A stretch of DNA of 64,000 bases from an uncultured Acetatifactor sp. (GTDB lineage Bacteria; Bacillota; Clostridia; Lachnospirales; Lachnospiraceae). Shown in pieces: positions 35,196 through 44,451 of the stretch. Numbering within the stretch: position 1 is the first letter of the stretch; each line of letters begins with the position of its first letter. The stretch lies in NCBI GenBank assembly GCA_910586775.1, contig CAJUJN010000004.1:34635-98634 (forward strand), given 5' to 3'. A program made the position numbers and the translations under genes. The notes below the pieces were generated by a model, which saw only the letters and a list, made by a program, of their open reading frames with translations, searched no databases and had not been told where the DNA came from.

Positions 35196-35268
35196 TAACG
35201 CTTCCTGGAAGTAATAACGCTTTCTGGAAGTAAAAACGCTTTCTGGAAGTAAAAACGCTTTCTGGAAG
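35193..35268 (+). repeat. Four 19-bp tandem repeats beginning at the SPFH stop codon
   Basis: Units TAATAACGCTTCCTGGAAG, TAATAACGCTTTCTGGAAG and twice TAAAAACGCTTTCTGGAAG run from 35193 to 35268. Each starts with TAA, and the first TAA is the stop codon of the SPFH gene. Confidence 0.9.
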
Positions 35269-35306
35269 TAAGGGATTCTTCCTTGTTGGAGGGTGTGTAT
35301 GTATTT

Positions 35307-35349
35307 GGATGCGGTGAGGAATCGGCCAGATTTCCGCCGCATCCTTTTT
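35307..35349 (+). terminator. Rho-independent terminator after the SPFH gene
   Basis: GGATGCGG (35307-35314) pairs with CCGCATCC (35337-35344), followed by five T. Confidence 0.8.
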
Positions 35350-35416
35350 ATTGACCCTCATGTCGTTTTGTGGTAGAATGAAAAAATCAACAGTTTCACT
35401 GGAAGGAGGGTGCTGC

Positions 35417-37093
35417 ATGAAGGGGTTTTCGCATAAGAAACACTATAAAAAGTATTTCTATTTTGTGTGTTTTTTCATTTTATGTATCTGTGATCAGCGG
35501 GTTGGCAGCGCTCTGGGTGAGATACAGCTTGTGTGCCCCAATATCGTGCTTATGGTTTTAAGCTGCATGGCATTAAGCCATTATCCTCTTTCCGACTTCC
35601 GAAGGCGCTGCTTCTGGATTCCGGCGATTATCTGTATGGCGGGAGCCGGTCTTGCTCTGGGCCTGATATGGCCGAATACCTACTATCATTATCAGCTGAT
35701 CAGCGGGGTGATTGCTGCGGTTTTATATGGCTGCGTGCTGATTAGGACGGCGCACGCCATATTTTCCGCAAAAAGGCTTCCGCGGGGCAGTCATTTGGGG
35801 CTTGGGCTGATGGGGCTGCTGTTGCTCTGGAGCATATTATCTCGTCATGATAAGTACAGTGGCGTTCTGCTCTGCCTGTCGGTGGTGCTGATGTATCTGA
35901 CGGATTTTACGGATCGGGAATACGATTGGATGCTTAGAGCGTTGGGAGGCGCTGTTTTGACGGCCTTTTTTGTGTTTCAGGGACTGGCTTTTGTCTTCCG
36001 GCCTTACGATACGCTGCGTTATCTGGGGCTGTATGCCAACACCAATATAAACGCTCTTTTTTATCAGATGGTTTATTGTGTGTTTCTTGGCTTCTTCTGC
36101 ATCCTGGAGATTAAAAAGGAGCATTGTCTTTTAAAATGGGGAAGCTTTTGTTTCGCCTGTGCCATGTGGTCTTTTGTGATGCTGACGATGTGCCGGAGTG
36201 CGATTGCCGGCATGGCGGCAGCGACAGTTCTGGGCTTTGGCATTACTTTGTGGAAGCGGCGCGGGAGACGCCTGCCCAGAGGTCTGAGTTATGCCTGCGG
36301 GCTGTTCGTCGGCATTGTGCTCGGCTTTCCTGTTGTGTATGGCGCAGTGAGGTATCTCCCGGCCGTGTTTCATCATCCGGTCTGGTTTATGGATGAGTAT
36401 TCCGAGGAGAAAGTACATTCCTGGGATTCTTATGATTCCGAAAAATATACGGACTGGCGGGAGGTGCTTCAGGGAAATTTCGGCAGATTCTTTCCCAATG
36501 CCGCCAATGCAAGGATTTCTATGGGATTGGATTCGGGAGTGCTTTCCGTGTGGGCCAGGGGGCGGGATGAAGCGGGCTTTGCTCTGGACGGGGCGCCCAT
36601 GATGCTGTTAGCATCCGGCGAGGAGGGGACATTGCCCGGCGGAATGGTCTACGGGGAGGATATTGCTTCCGAAGCCGCGCTGTCTGAGGAGAATTCCATA
36701 GACTTCAGGTTCACTATTTACAGGCAGTATCTCTCCCGATTGAATCTGCGGGGACATGCGGACTCCGAAAACGGCGTACAGGTCAACGCTGATTACTATG
36801 CGCCCCATGCCCATAATATTTTCTTACAGTATGCCTTCAACTATGGCCTGCCGGCGGGGCTTTTGCTTTTGGCATATCTGGCAGTTTCGGGGATACGTTT
36901 TCTGTGCCTCTGTATCCGAAGTGAAACCGATACGCCCTTTCTGCCGGGGCTGTTGATGTTTGCATCAATTGCCGTGTTTGGCATGTTGGAAATAGTATGG
37001 AGAAGCGGTCAGCTGTCGCATACACTGCTGTTGCTGCTGCCCCGCTTTGCCTGGCAATGCCGTTTGGACAAAGCATCCTGCAAAACGGTATAA
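35417..37093 (+). CDS. O-antigen ligase / Wzy-like polymerase membrane protein
   Basis: A 558-residue protein with about eleven membrane spans, and one large extracytoplasmic loop near 320-460. The loop ends with HAHNIFLQYAFNYGLPAG, the pattern of the Wzy_C/O-antigen ligase family; its His-Asn-x-x-Leu stretch is the usual signature. Members polymerise or transfer lipid-linked glycans outside the membrane, or act on teichoic acid-like polymers. The ATG at 35417 has GAAGGAGGG upstream. The next gene, another membrane glycan enzyme, starts 80 bp downstream, so the two likely form an operon. Confidence 0.82.
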   Translation: MKGFSHKKHYKKYFYFVCFFILCICDQRVGSALGEIQLVCPNIVLMVLSCMALSHYPLSDFRRRCFWIPAIICMAGAGLALGLIWPNTYYHYQLISGVIAAVLYGCVLIRTAHAIFSAKRLPRGSHLGLGLMGLLLLWSILSRHDKYSGVLLCLSVVLMYLTDFTDREYDWMLRALGGAVLTAFFVFQGLAFVFRPYDTLRYLGLYANTNINALFYQMVYCVFLGFFCILEIKKEHCLLKWGSFCFACAMWSFVMLTMCRSAIAGMAAATVLGFGITLWKRRGRRLPRGLSYACGLFVGIVLGFPVVYGAVRYLPAVFHHPVWFMDEYSEEKVHSWDSYDSEKYTDWREVLQGNFGRFFPNAANARISMGLDSGVLSVWARGRDEAGFALDGAPMMLLASGEEGTLPGGMVYGEDIASEAALSEENSIDFRFTIYRQYLSRLNLRGHADSENGVQVNADYYAPHAHNIFLQYAFNYGLPAGLLLLAYLAVSGIRFLCLCIRSETDTPFLPGLLMFASIAVFGMLEIVWRSGQLSHTLLLLLPRFAWQCRLDKASCKTV

Positions 37094-37173
37094 AAACTGT
37101 AATAGTTCGGACAATGAGCACCGCAAAGCCGGTAATCGTATGGGGCTTTACCGGGGCCGGAAACCGGGGTTAT

Positions 37174-38895
37174 ATGGATATGCGAAAAAAGTACGCTTTT
37201 TACGGCGCTGCATTTTTTTTTACACTGTTGTCCGTTTTGGCGACGATTAAGATTAGTTTTTTAAATTTGAATATTGATGAAGAGTATGCGGTCACCCTTT
37301 CCTGGCGTATCCTGTCGGAGGATAAGATGTTCCTGGAGCTCTGGGAACCGCATCAGACATCGGGCTTTCTGACCGCTCTCCTTTGCCGGATATATCAGGC
37401 GCTTACGGGGGGCACGGAATATCTGGTGCTTTATCTGCGTATCTGCGGGGCTCTGATACAGGGAGGCATCAGCATTTTTCTGTATCGTACTCTGGCGATG
37501 CATTTTTCGCGTTTTGGGGCACTGACCGCTGCTTTCTTTTTCTATAATACGCTGCCGAAGCAGATTCAGATGCCTGAGTTTTCCAATATGCTGGTGTGGT
37601 TCAGTGTATTGGCGCTGCTGTGTTTTTTCAGGGCATGCCATTCTGCGCGCAGCCGCCTGTGGCTGGCGGCGGGAGGTGTGTTTCTGTGTGCACTGGTGCT
37701 GTCCTATCCCTCCTGTATTCTGGCGGTTCCGGTTTATTGCTTCTGCCTGAAAAAAGTGAGACCTCAGTCTTTTTGGCGGGATTGTGGGACAGTGTTCGCT
37801 GTCTGCGCCGTTTTGGGCGCAGGGTATATACTTTTTTTCCTGTCCCATATGACAGTGCCGCAGTTTCTGTTTGGATTGAGACAGATGATGACAGACAGTT
37901 CTCATTCGGACTCGCTGACACAGCGCCTGGCTTATTACGGGAGTGAGCTGCGCTCCTTTATGCTGCCATTGTGCGCTGTGCTGTTGCTTGCGGTTTTTAT
38001 TATGGTCGTGTACAGCCAGTCTGTGTTAAAGCGCGGCAGCAGAGAGTTTTGGGGGCATTTGTTTTCCTGTTGTATTCTGTGCGGCAGTCTGGTGGTGCAG
38101 CTTTTGATCTGGATTTTTAAGCTGAACAGGGCATTTCATTTTCCGCTGCTGCATTTTTATCTTCTGTATGGGACAGGCATTCTGGCTTACCGGAAGAGAA
38201 AAAGTGCGGACAGACAGCAGTATCGGGCCTTATTCTGGTTTGGCACTGTCTGCGGGGGCTTTGTATGGTTTGCCGCATTTCTGGTAACCAACACGACAAT
38301 CAGTGTGACAGGGCCGTATCTGATGAGCGGCCTTATACCGGCGATTGTTCTGGTGGCGGAGGAAGCGGAATCGTATGCCTCTTCCCATCAAAAGAGTGCT
38401 GTCCGGTACAGGCTGCCGGCCATGTTGACCGCAATCGGCCTGTTGGGAACGACTCTGTTTTCAAAGGGGTTTATGGTATGTGAAAATCAGGGGCGCAGCT
38501 CGAATATTTTCTATGTCAAGCAGAAGGCTCTGTCCGGCCCGGCCAGAAATATTTATTGCTTTTATATGGACGGATACAGTTACAATTCCTTTGCGGAGCT
38601 GATGGCAGGCTGTTGTACGCCGGAGGATTCGCTTCTGTATGTAGGACGGCATACTCTGTATTATATGCTGACTGACAGTAAGATAGCCGTTTATTCTACA
38701 ATCAGTACCCCGGCCTTTGACGAGCGCCTGTTGGAATACTGGTCCTGTTATCCGGAACATTATCCCACATTGGCGGTGATAGACCGGAATTATTATAATA
38801 TGGATGAAATCGACTTTATTATGAAGACGCTCCAGCTTCAGGTGCCCATTGCGGAAAATGGTGAGTTTGCCGTCTATCGGGTTGAGCCGCAATGA
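37174..38895 (+). CDS. GT-C-like membrane glycosyltransferase (PMT/ArnT-like)
   Basis: A 573-residue protein with about eleven membrane helices. NLNIDEEYAVTLSWRIL lies in the first outside loop; an acidic pair there is the hallmark of GT-C transferases that use polyprenyl-phosphate sugars. A C-terminal soluble domain (about 440-573) ends with KTLQLQVPIAENGEFAVYRV. It probably adds a sugar to an envelope acceptor outside the cell. The frame is open much further upstream into the previous gene; I chose the ATG at 37174 (GGGG a few bases before), but 37114 is possible. Confidence 0.75.
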   Translation: MDMRKKYAFYGAAFFFTLLSVLATIKISFLNLNIDEEYAVTLSWRILSEDKMFLELWEPHQTSGFLTALLCRIYQALTGGTEYLVLYLRICGALIQGGISIFLYRTLAMHFSRFGALTAAFFFYNTLPKQIQMPEFSNMLVWFSVLALLCFFRACHSARSRLWLAAGGVFLCALVLSYPSCILAVPVYCFCLKKVRPQSFWRDCGTVFAVCAVLGAGYILFFLSHMTVPQFLFGLRQMMTDSSHSDSLTQRLAYYGSELRSFMLPLCAVLLLAVFIMVVYSQSVLKRGSREFWGHLFSCCILCGSLVVQLLIWIFKLNRAFHFPLLHFYLLYGTGILAYRKRKSADRQQYRALFWFGTVCGGFVWFAAFLVTNTTISVTGPYLMSGLIPAIVLVAEEAESYASSHQKSAVRYRLPAMLTAIGLLGTTLFSKGFMVCENQGRSSNIFYVKQKALSGPARNIYCFYMDGYSYNSFAELMAGCCTPEDSLLYVGRHTLYYMLTDSKIAVYSTISTPAFDERLLEYWSCYPEHYPTLAVIDRNYYNMDEIDFIMKTLQLQVPIAENGEFAVYRVEPQ

Positions 38896-39229
38896 GCCTG
38901 TAGTTACTGTCCGCAGCTTTACCGTTCATAACAACAGGATGATGCAGCAGTAGGATGCGTACAGCAAATGCGTTGATTTATGATGTACACAGTCAGGGCA
39001 ATCGAAACGAATGTCTGGGATTTTCGAGCAAAATGTGTATGAGAACACCTCGCAGAGCTTCGTGAACCGTAACATTCGGTAACATCCCAGGCGGCAGCGG
39101 AAGCCGGGGGTTGAAAAAAGACAGCGTATGAAGTATATTTATAGAGTATAAAGGTAGCAGCCGGCGTTATGCCCGGACTGTTGCATATCAATTATATGAG
39201 GCACAGACAGGGAAAGGCAGGATAAAGAT
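38896..39229 (+). other. Leader region of argF
   Basis: No gene. A GTAACATTCGGTAACAT-like duplication occurs near 39067-39085. A promoter is placed at 39111-39139. I see no clear ARG-box palindrome. Confidence 0.4.
39111..39139 (+). promoter_or_regulatory. Promoter of argF
   Basis: TTGAAA (39111-39116), 17-bp spacer, TATATT (39134-39139), about 85 bases before the argF start. Confidence 0.6.
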
Positions 39230-40213
39230 ATGGATTTAAAGGGACGGGACTTTTTGAAATTACTGGATTATACATCGGAAGAGATTATATATCTGTTGGA
39301 CCTGGCGGCAGAATTGAAAGAGAAAAAGAAGAAAGGAATTCCGGCGGATACGCTGCGGGGGAAAAATGTGGCTCTGATCTTTGAGAAGACCAGCACGCGG
39401 ACCAGGTGCTCTTTTGAGGTGGCGGCCCATGATTTGGGGATGGGGACCACATACCTTGACCCCGCCGGCTCCCAGATCGGGAAGAAGGAGAGCATCGCGG
39501 ATACGGCCAGAGTCCTGGCGGGTATGTACGACGGAATCGAATACCGCGGATATGGTCAGGATATTGTGGAAGAACTGGCGAAGTACTCCAGGGTGCCGGT
39601 GTGGAACGGCCTGACCAATGAGTTTCATCCCACACAGATGCTGGCGGACTTGCTGACCATACGGGAGCATTTCGGCGCATTGAAGGGGCTGAAGCTGACT
39701 TATATGGGGGATGCCCGCAATAATATGGGGAATTCCCTGATGGTGGCCTGTGCCAAAATGGGGATGCATTTCACTGCCTGCACGGCGCGGAAATATTTTC
39801 CTGAGGAGATGCTGGTGAAGCAGTGCCGGGAGATTGCCGACATGACGGGAGGCAGCATTACCTTTACGGAAGACGTGGCGGCAGGGACGAAAGACGCGGA
39901 TGTAGTCTACACCGATGTGTGGGTGTCCATGGGAGAGCCGGAGGAGATATGGGAAGAGCGTATCCGGGAACTTTCCCCTTATCAGGTGAACCGGGCAGTG
40001 ATGGAGAATGCGGGGGAGAACGCTGTATTCATGCATTGTCTGCCCGCATTTCACAATCTGGATACCAAAATCGGCGCGGAGATGGGCGAGCGCTTCGGTA
40101 TCAGGGAGATGGAAGTTACGGATGAAGTCTTCGAGTCGGCACAGTCGTTGGTGTTCCAGGAGGCGGAGAACCGTATGCATACCATTAAGGCTGTGATGGC
40201 GGCCACGCTGTAA
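39230..40213 (+). CDS. argF: Ornithine carbamoyltransferase
   Basis: A 327-residue transferase making citrulline from ornithine and carbamoyl phosphate. The phosphate-binding STRTRCSFEVAAHDLG is near 53-68, DPAGSQIGKKES near 76-88, and HCLPAFHN near 268-275; the Cys-Leu-Pro motif marks an ornithine rather than aspartate enzyme. Length is typical. No other arginine gene is nearby, so a catabolic (arginine deiminase) role is not supported. It stands alone with its own promoter. Confidence 0.95.
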   Translation: MDLKGRDFLKLLDYTSEEIIYLLDLAAELKEKKKKGIPADTLRGKNVALIFEKTSTRTRCSFEVAAHDLGMGTTYLDPAGSQIGKKESIADTARVLAGMYDGIEYRGYGQDIVEELAKYSRVPVWNGLTNEFHPTQMLADLLTIREHFGALKGLKLTYMGDARNNMGNSLMVACAKMGMHFTACTARKYFPEEMLVKQCREIADMTGGSITFTEDVAAGTKDADVVYTDVWVSMGEPEEIWEERIRELSPYQVNRAVMENAGENAVFMHCLPAFHNLDTKIGAEMGERFGIREMEVTDEVFESAQSLVFQEAENRMHTIKAVMAATL

Positions 40214-40539
40214 GGCGGCTTTCGTCTGAAGCAGGCTGCGGGTAATCACTTAGAGTTGATTCTATGATTAAAGATACATTGCTGAAGCACTCACTCGCTA
40301 AACATTTTGCCTGGCAAATGTTATTGATTGTGAGTATAAAATGAGGTGTTTCGTCGCGCAGCAGGGTGATTGGGATGGATATTGGATGCTGCTTTTTCAG
40401 ATGAGTTAAGGCCGGAAAGAACCTGCCGGGTGATTGTGTTTAAGGTTTGGAAGTGCAGAAAACGATTACCGGGCGGAACGATTTATGGCGGAATCCATAT
40501 AAGACAGAAAAAACAGGAAGCGAAGCAGGAAAAGGAAGT
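40214..40539 (+). other. Intergenic region with a family-B repeat end
   Basis: No gene. GGCAAATGTTATTGATTGTG followed by AGTATAAAAT (40313-40342) matches family B. GCACTCACTCGCTAAACATTT just before it resembles the inverted-repeat arm seen at 30940 and 47315. Confidence 0.5.
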
Positions 40540-41520
40540 ATGAAATCTGAGATATTGGCGCTTCTGCGGGAACGCGGGGATTATGTTTCGGGGCAGGAAC
40601 TGTGTGAACGTTTTAACGTATCCCGGACTGCGGTGTGGAAAGCAATCGGACAGCTGAAGAAAGAGGGCTATCGGATTGAAGCGGTGCAGAACAGGGGATA
40701 TCAGTTGGCAGAAGGCGATGAAATGTACGGACAGAATGAGCTGGAGAGCCGGATGGACACCGAATGGGCGGGCCATCCGGTGAAGTTTTATGATACTTTG
40801 GGCTCCACCAATCTGCAGGCGAAGATGGATGCAGAGAACGGAGCCGGAGAAGGAACGCTGATTGTGGCGGATATGCAGACAGCCGGAAGGGGACGCAGAG
40901 GTAGGTCGTGGTGCAGCCCGGCGGGGACGAATGCGTACTTTACGCTGGTGTTAAAGCCCTGTTTTGCGGTGGAGATGTCCTCTATGGTGACTCTGGTGAT
41001 GGGGCTGGCCGTGGCGGAGGGCATCCGGAAGGTAAGCGGTGTGCCGGCGGGAATCAAGTGGCCCAATGACATCGTGGTAAACGGGAAAAAGGTCTGCGGC
41101 ATGCTGGCCGAGATGAGTGTGGAGCGGGAGTACATCCATTATATTGTCATCGGCGCAGGCATCAATGTGGGAAAGCAGGATTTTCCGGCGGAGATTGCGG
41201 AGACTGCCACCAGTCTCTGGGAGGAATGCGGGCGGAAGGTGTCGAGGGCAGAGCTGATTGCAGGTGTGATGAAGGCGTTTGAGGAATGCTATGCCGTTTT
41301 TCTCAGAGAGGGCTGTCTGGCCGGTCTGGTGGAAAGATACAGTGCGTTGTTGGTCAATAAGGACAGGGAAGTGCGGGTTCTGGACCCCAAGGGAGAGTTT
41401 CAGGGAATCGCCAGGGGGATTAATGATACCGGTGAGCTGCTGGTGGAGATGGCTGACGGTACGGTGACGCCGGTTTACGCCGGTGAGGTGTCCGTGCGGG
41501 GAATTTACGGATATGTGTGA
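40540..41520 (+). CDS. birA: Biotin operon repressor / biotin-[acetyl-CoA-carboxylase] ligase
   Basis: A 326-residue bifunctional BirA. A winged helix-turn-helix (SGQELCERFNVSRTAVWKAIGQLKKEGY) is at about 16-43, then the ligase domain with GRGRRGRSWCSPAG near 117-130 (biotinyl-AMP loop), KWPNDIVVNGKKVCGML near 170-186, and a C-terminal SH3-like domain. It attaches biotin to carboxylases and likely represses biotin genes. AAAGGAAGT supports the ATG at 40540. Followed by the DUF6145-like gene and dusB in the same direction. Confidence 0.94.
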   Translation: MKSEILALLRERGDYVSGQELCERFNVSRTAVWKAIGQLKKEGYRIEAVQNRGYQLAEGDEMYGQNELESRMDTEWAGHPVKFYDTLGSTNLQAKMDAENGAGEGTLIVADMQTAGRGRRGRSWCSPAGTNAYFTLVLKPCFAVEMSSMVTLVMGLAVAEGIRKVSGVPAGIKWPNDIVVNGKKVCGMLAEMSVEREYIHYIVIGAGINVGKQDFPAEIAETATSLWEECGRKVSRAELIAGVMKAFEECYAVFLREGCLAGLVERYSALLVNKDREVRVLDPKGEFQGIARGINDTGELLVEMADGTVTPVYAGEVSVRGIYGYV

Positions 41521-41671
41521 TTTGGCGCAGGTCTTGGATAAGCGTGCCGCGAAGCCGAATCCGCATAAGAAATTTGCCGTTGTTCCATGTGCGATTTAAC
41601 GTATATTATGCTTCCTGAGAAAGTATATTTCGGGGAATGCAGGATGAGGGCTGACATAACAGGAGGGCCGA

Positions 41672-42022
41672 ATGGAAGCGAAGAAAATGGTGCTCTGCGG
41701 GGCAAATGCCTATGAAATGAAATACTATTTTAACGAGCAGTTTCAGGCTGTTCCGGATTCTATCAAGGATGAGCTGCATATCATATGCGTGCTGTTTACC
41801 GAGGAAGTGGGCGGCGTCTTTACCATTGCCTTTGAAGAAGACGGAAACGTAGTATTGGAGACAAATGCGAATGATGACGATATCTATTATGATGAAGTCA
41901 GCAGCGGCCTGATGGTATCGGAAATCCGAAGAAACCGCCAGGAACTGTTTGAAGCATTGAGTCTGTATTACAAAGTGTTTATTCTGAAGGAAGATATTTC
42001 CGGGTATCTGGACGAGGAATAA
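41672..42022 (+). CDS. DUF6145-like conserved protein
   Basis: A 116-residue soluble protein (LCGANAYEMKYYFNEQFQAVPDSIKDEL, then VFTIAFEEDGNVVLETNANDDD). I associate it from memory with the uncharacterised DUF6145 family common in Lachnospiraceae, often near dusB and greA as here. Acidic C-terminal half, no catalytic motif, no membrane segment. ACAGGAGGG precedes the ATG. Function unknown. Confidence 0.75.
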   Translation: MEAKKMVLCGANAYEMKYYFNEQFQAVPDSIKDELHIICVLFTEEVGGVFTIAFEEDGNVVLETNANDDDIYYDEVSSGLMVSEIRRNRQELFEALSLYYKVFILKEDISGYLDEE

Positions 42023-42324
42023 CGGCAGCGCCGTTGGCGGTGGGATAAAGGCAGCGCACAGTTAATGCCTTCCGGCGGCACAAAACAGAAGGTGAGAGCG
42101 GCCGGAGAGCGTAGAAGAATGAGGGGGATAGTCCGGAGCGGCATATCGCCGGAAAGTGTGGGAGACCGATAGGATGGCCCGGGGAGGCATACCGTTGGAA
42201 GGCGGAGCAGGCTGACTGCGGATATTCCTAACAGGCTTATAGCCGAGACATAGAGACAGTATGGCGAGGACGGAGCCGGAAGGTTTCGGAAGGCTTAACA
42301 GAAAAGAGAATGGTGGGGAATATC
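42023..42324 (+). other. Intergenic region before dusB
   Basis: About 300 bp, GC-rich and purine-rich, without a credible gene, riboswitch or terminator. AACGGC/GCCGTT (42021-42035) forms a small hairpin right at the upstream stop codon. Confidence 0.4.
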
Positions 42325-43290
42325 ATGGGAAAGTTGAAGATAGGCAGTGTGGTTTTGGACAATCAGGTGATACTGGCGCCAATGGCAGGTGTGACGGACC
42401 TGCCATTTCGTCTGTTGTGCAGGCGGGCGGGGGCTGGTCTGGTCTGCATGGAGATGGTCAGCGCCAAGGCTATTTATTATAATAATAAAAACACGGAGGA
42501 GCTTCTGGAGATTCATCCCCAGGAGCATCCCGCATCTTTACAGCTGTTCGGATCGGACCCGAAGATTATTGCGGACATGGCGAAGCGGATTGAAGACAGG
42601 GCTTTTTCCATATTGGATTTTAACATGGGCTGTCCCGTGCCGAAGGTGGTGAATAACGGGGAGGGTTCTGCCCTGATGAAGAATCCGCTCCTTGTGAGAG
42701 AAATCCTGTCAGCCCTGGTGAAAGCTGTTGACAAGCCTGTGACGGTGAAAATCCGAAAAGGATTTGACGAAGCCCATTGCAATGCGGTGGAAATCGCCAA
42801 AATTGCAGAGGACTGCGGCGTGGCTGCCATTGCGGTTCACGGGCGTACCAGAGAGCAGTACTATAGTGGCAAGGCGGACTGGGATATCATTCGTCAGGTG
42901 AAGCAGGCGGTGAAGATTCCTGTCATCGGCAACGGGGATGTGGACAGCCCCCGGGCGGCGGAGGAAATGCTGGCGCAGACAGGCTGCGACGGGGTAATGA
43001 TCGGCAGAGCCGCCCAGGGGAATCCCTGGATTTTTCGGGATACGGTCAATTATCTGGAAAACGGAAGGCTGCCCGGGCCGCCGGGGCGCACGGAAAAAAA
43101 GCGGACGGTACTGGAGCATGCCGGACTTCTGGTGGAATGCAAGGGAGAGTATACGGCCATACGCGAGATGAGAAAGCATCTGGCGTGGTACACTGCCGGG
43201 ATGCCGCATTCCGCCCGGTTCCGGCAGGCTATCAACGCCATGGAGACCCTGGAGGAGCTGATGGCTGGGGTGGAGGATATTTTCGGGTGA
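42325..43290 (+). CDS. dusB: tRNA-dihydrouridine synthase (DusB type)
   Basis: A 321-residue FMN enzyme reducing uridine to dihydrouridine in tRNA. LAPMAGVTDLPFR is at about 18-30, NMGCPVPKVVNNGEGSALM near 97-115 with the catalytic Cys, IAVHGRTREQYYSG near 168-181, and IPVIGNGDV near 197-205. GGTGGGGA fits the ATG at 42325 (another ATG is at 42310). Neighbour greA is commonly linked to dusB in Clostridia. Confidence 0.94.
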   Translation: MGKLKIGSVVLDNQVILAPMAGVTDLPFRLLCRRAGAGLVCMEMVSAKAIYYNNKNTEELLEIHPQEHPASLQLFGSDPKIIADMAKRIEDRAFSILDFNMGCPVPKVVNNGEGSALMKNPLLVREILSALVKAVDKPVTVKIRKGFDEAHCNAVEIAKIAEDCGVAAIAVHGRTREQYYSGKADWDIIRQVKQAVKIPVIGNGDVDSPRAAEEMLAQTGCDGVMIGRAAQGNPWIFRDTVNYLENGRLPGPPGRTEKKRTVLEHAGLLVECKGEYTAIREMRKHLAWYTAGMPHSARFRQAINAMETLEELMAGVEDIFG

Positions 43291-43308
43291 GCGCGCATAT
43301 ATTTTTGC

Positions 43309-44334
43309 ATGGACACCATATTATATTTTTATAAAAAGAGAGGACTGCAGGAACCGGAGACGGAACCGGTGGGTCTGAAAAGCTACATGCTGGTGCGGGT
43401 GGCGCTGGATGTGGGGGAGGATGAATGGTTCGGCACGAAGCTGGAACTGCCGGAAAGCGAAGCGCACAGTGAGGATGCAGAGAGGTGTGAGTCTGACAGG
43501 GGCAGAAAGAAAGGATGGTTTCTGAAAAGGCGCAGAGAACGGAAGCGCAGGCGGGAGGAAGCCATGCGGATGGAAGCGCTTCTGGCGGAAAGAGAGGGGC
43601 GTATTCAAGAGGCAGAAGCTTCTATACAAAGGCTTGCCGGACAAGTGGCGGAACTGGCAGGAGAGGGGAATGTCTGCTATTGTGTCTACGAAAGCGGCAT
43701 CCGGAAGCAGCTGCTGGGAAATCGGGGCTGCGGTTCGAAAATTATGACAGATGTGTCAGAAAAAGGCTGCCCGGAGGATGTGCCGGGGATAGAAAGAGAC
43801 AGACATACGACGATTCTGCCGGTTTTATGGCAACGTTATTTTGACCAAAGCGAATTTACGGATTACAGCGGCCGCTTCTGGGTGGAGCAGCTGATGCCGG
43901 AGGCGGTACTGCCCCACTTTGTGATTCTGGGGACGGCAGCCTGCATTCCGGAGATTATTGAGAAATATGCCGGTGGGATGAAAAGCCTGAAGTGGATTCT
44001 GCCCGAGGCGGACTGTACGGAGGAAGTGCAGGGGTTTGTGGAGGATTTTTATATTGAATCCGGGCTTGCAGTTTCGCTGCAGACGGTTTCCGATGCGGGT
44101 GAATTCAGGAAGCTGCACCGGATTTGCGTCCTGCCGTCAAATATTCTGGATTTTACGGAGGAACCCAATATAAACACATCAGGGGCGGCTCCTGGGAGTA
44201 TCTGGCTGGATATGCAGTCTGTAGAGGAGAAGCGTAGGCGGATACTGAGGCGCAGCCCGGAGATAGCCTGTTTTTCCATGAAAGAGAAGTGGAAATATGC
44301 ACAAAGGCGCTGTAAGAATCCCGTATTGCCTTGA
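43309..44334 (+). CDS. Uncharacterised protein between dusB and greA
   Basis: A 341-residue soluble protein, 18 bp after dusB. Residues about 60-110 are very basic then coiled coil (KRRRERKRRREEAMRMEALLAER). The C-terminal half has a Rossmann-like alternation (HFVILGTAACIPEIIEKY, MKSLKWILPEADCTEEV, HRICVLPSNILDF). The ATG at 43309 has no good ribosome site, so translation may couple to dusB. Its TGA stop is embedded in the -35 box of the greA promoter. No family recognised; the start is uncertain. Confidence 0.7.
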   Translation: MDTILYFYKKRGLQEPETEPVGLKSYMLVRVALDVGEDEWFGTKLELPESEAHSEDAERCESDRGRKKGWFLKRRRERKRRREEAMRMEALLAEREGRIQEAEASIQRLAGQVAELAGEGNVCYCVYESGIRKQLLGNRGCGSKIMTDVSEKGCPEDVPGIERDRHTTILPVLWQRYFDQSEFTDYSGRFWVEQLMPEAVLPHFVILGTAACIPEIIEKYAGGMKSLKWILPEADCTEEVQGFVEDFYIESGLAVSLQTVSDAGEFRKLHRICVLPSNILDFTEEPNINTSGAAPGSIWLDMQSVEEKRRRILRRSPEIACFSMKEKWKYAQRRCKNPVLP

Positions 44335-44358
44335 CACTTTTCGGAAAAGTGGTATAAT
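44331..44358 (+). promoter_or_regulatory. greA promoter with a spacer dyad
   Basis: TTGACA (44331-44336), 16-bp spacer, TATAAT (44353-44358). The spacer holds a perfect 7-bp dyad CACTTTT-CGG-AAAAGTG (44335-44351). The upstream gene's TGA stop (44332-44334) lies inside the -35. Confidence 0.8.
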
Positions 44359-44451
44359 ACGGGAGAATCTGTAAAACAGGAATCCGCAGATAAAGAAGAC
44401 AAAAATATAATACAAAATAAAAGACAGAAAAACTTAGAAAGGTGTATGAAA

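Noticed and set aside
38896..39229. An ArgR box before argF
   Set aside because: No palindrome close to the ARG-box consensus is visible; only an ordinary promoter can be supported.
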